Of a DNA stretch of 64,000 nt, positions 62,976 to 64,000 are shown piece after piece (the stretch's first letter is position 1; each line of letters opens with the position of its first letter). The position numbers were made by a program, and so were the translations under genes. The DNA is taken from assembly GCA_045110675.1 (NCBI GenBank), contig JBGCGJ010000020.1, forward strand, positions 73,622-137,621, written 5' to 3'. The notes under the pieces are model-generated. The model made no database searches, was not told where the DNA came from, and was given only the letters and a program-made list of their open reading frames with translations. The DNA comes from JBALVT01 sp045110675. GTDB lineage: Bacteria; Pseudomonadota; Gammaproteobacteria; Pseudomonadales; Halieaceae.

Positions 62976-63040
62976 TCTGTTCTTCTCTGTTCCTGCCTGA
63001 CCGTCAAAATACGTCAAATCTGTGTTACTATTGTGTTGCT
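62976..63040 (+). repeat. three pairs of short direct repeats upstream of the integrase gene
   Basis: TCTGTTC at 62976 and 62986, CGTCAAA at 63002 and 63012, and TGTGTTRCT at 63021 and 63032. Each pair is spaced 10-11 bases, one DNA turn. They may be arm-type integrase or excisionase sites. The surrounding 62872-63111 is AT-rich and has no gene. Confidence 0.5.
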
Positions 63041-63111
63041 AAACTTTTTTCGGAACTCAGGACAGTCAAACTATTTACGTTGAATTGATCCATTTTGGGG
63101 AGTGAACTTCC

Positions 63112-64000
63112 TTGTCTCAGAAACTCACAGCCAGCGTCATCAAAAACCTTAAACCGAGGAACAACCGCTACCTCGTGACCGACACTAAAACGGCAGGTCT
63201 TGCCGTCGTCATTGGCGCAAATGGCAGTAAATACTTCTACTACCGGTACCGACCTTCCGGTAGCAGGTCTATCGTCGAGGAACCCATCGGGAACGCAACT
63301 GTTCTCTCTCTGGACGATGCCCGCAAAGCGGTGGCCATCAAAGCCGGTGAAGTTGCCAAAGGTACGGACCTCAAGGCACAACGGCTCTCCCGCCGGAAAA
63401 AAGATAAGGAGCCAGACGAGCGAGCCGAATTGGAACTGTTTAACTATATCGAACAATACTACGAGCCCTACGCCACAGAGCACAGTGTCTCATCGATCGA
63501 AATCGTCCGAATACTGAGACGAGAATTCGAGTTTCTGAAGCACAAGCCCATCGATCAAATCGACAGCGACGACATTGAGCAATGGCGCACGCGACGGAGT
63601 AAACAAGTCACCTTCACCCGTATCAAGCGGATTTACACTTATTTAAAGGCCTGTATCAATACCGCGGTGAAGTATTACAAACTGATTGATCGATATGAAT
63701 TGCAGACTTATACCCTCAAACGAAAGATCGGTGAGAAGGTCAATCCACCGAAGATCCGTTACCTATCCAAAGAGGAGGAACAACAGCTCCTTCACGCACT
63801 TCAGGAACGAGATCAGGGCCTACGAGAGAAGCGGGCTCGCTATGTGGAATGGCAATCCAAACGCAATCACAAAAAACAACACCAGGAACTGATTACCGAT
63901 GCGGATTTTCCGGACCATGTAACGCCTATCATTATTCTCGGCTACCAAACCGGCTTTGATTTGGGAGATATTTTTGACCTGAACTGGTCGCACATCGATT
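63112..64000 (+). CDS. tyrosine-type integrase with DUF4102 arm-binding domain (partial)
   Basis: My translation runs open from TTG 63112 to the edge (296 codons). GGGGAG lies nine bases before the TTG and an in-frame TGA lies three codons upstream, so the start is well fixed. N-terminal arm-binding domain: KLTASVIKNLKPRNNRYLVT, GLAVVIG, SKYFYYRYRPSG, LSLDDARKAV. Core-binding SAM-like domain about 120-220. The catalytic domain begins near YLSKEEEQQLL; its first motif reads YQTGFDLGDIFDLNWSHID, where T-G-x-R is usual, so Asp283 replaces the catalytic Arg. The remaining His/Arg/Tyr motifs lie beyond the window. Confidence 0.85.
   Translation, partial: MSQKLTASVIKNLKPRNNRYLVTDTKTAGLAVVIGANGSKYFYYRYRPSGSRSIVEEPIGNATVLSLDDARKAVAIKAGEVAKGTDLKAQRLSRRKKDKEPDERAELELFNYIEQYYEPYATEHSVSSIEIVRILRREFEFLKHKPIDQIDSDDIEQWRTRRSKQVTFTRIKRIYTYLKACINTAVKYYKLIDRYELQTYTLKRKIGEKVNPPKIRYLSKEEEQQLLHALQERDQGLREKRARYVEWQSKRNHKKQHQELITDADFPDHVTPIIILGYQTGFDLGDIFDLNWSHID

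Larger units (their letters stand above)
62824..64000 (+). mobile_element. left end of a tRNA-Arg-integrated genetic element (continues right)
   Basis: A tRNA 3' fragment, an AT-rich leader with phased repeats and a P4-type integrase gene reading inward form a standard island end. To the left the chromosome is conserved (4.5S RNA, dnaX). Nothing of the cargo is visible in this window. Confidence 0.8.

Noticed and set aside
63028..63483. Minus-strand open frame opposite the integrase
   Set aside because: It is the antisense of a strongly supported integrase reading frame with a ribosome site.
1..64000. CRISPR array, insertion sequences or known anti-phage operons
   Set aside because: No regularly spaced long repeats, transposase genes or defence gene sets were seen.

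Overview
The window is a chromosomal segment of a marine-type gammaproteobacterium, probably near the Cellvibrionales/Halieaceae, with a pseudomonad-like gene order. The evidence is a complete Na+-NQR operon; the order nqr - gap - mfd - csiV - MTIP - lexA - sulA - topA; the order lolCDE - comEC - exbBD - msbA - lpxK - kdsB - ptp - murB; a PEP-CTERM protein; and a flavin-dependent tryptophan halogenase. The species assignment is inference. Coding is dense, with many start/stop overlaps of 1 to 20 bases and several GTG or TTG starts.

Layout. 1-10.3 kb: an accessory-rich stretch with a dimeric dUTPase (cut by the window edge), an RCK-type ion channel with an unusual pore loop, a large zincin-like lipoprotein, a histone-deacetylase-family hydrolase, a PEP-CTERM protein, an orphan tryptophan halogenase, tRNA-Leu, an SNF transporter, an LEA2 lipoprotein and a 52-residue membrane protein. 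10.3-10.7 kb: tRNA-Cys, tRNA-Gly and a degenerate second tRNA copy behind one promoter. 10.7-27.7 kb: phospholipid synthesis and DNA repair (pgsA, uvrC), then an envelope block (murB, ptp, kdsB, lpxK, msbA, exbDB, comEC, lolEDC). A dioxygenase and a sulfotransferase are inserted between ptp and kdsB. 27.7-34.9 kb: nqrABCDEF-apbE-nqrM, the sodium-pumping NADH dehydrogenase and its flavin and iron maturation factors. 35-48 kb: long-form GAPDH, mfd, csiV, MTI phosphorylase, MscS channel, the lexA-sulA SOS operon with two LexA boxes, and topA. 48-54 kb: small proteins, a universal stress protein, an acyl-CoA ligase between IclR and AraC regulators, and a SpoU-type RNA methyltransferase. 54-62.5 kb: a ten-gene minus-strand run, dnaX - ybaB - recR - rnd - ycgL - ycgN - unknown - VWA - MoxR - CoxE-like. 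62.5-64 kb: 4.5S SRP RNA, then the left end of an integrative element marked by the 3' half of a tRNA-Arg gene and a divergent tyrosine recombinase running off the window.

Most of the window is conserved housekeeping. The points most worth attention are the tRNA-Arg-associated integrative element, whose integrase has Asp at the usual catalytic Arg position and whose leader carries helically phased repeats; the complete programmed -1 frameshift signal in dnaX; the dioxygenase/sulfotransferase pair inside the LPS gene block; the terminator-like hairpin inside the apbE coding start; and the decayed tandem copy of tRNA-Gly. I found no CRISPR array, insertion sequence or obvious defence system. 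Whatever the integrative element carries lies beyond the right edge.
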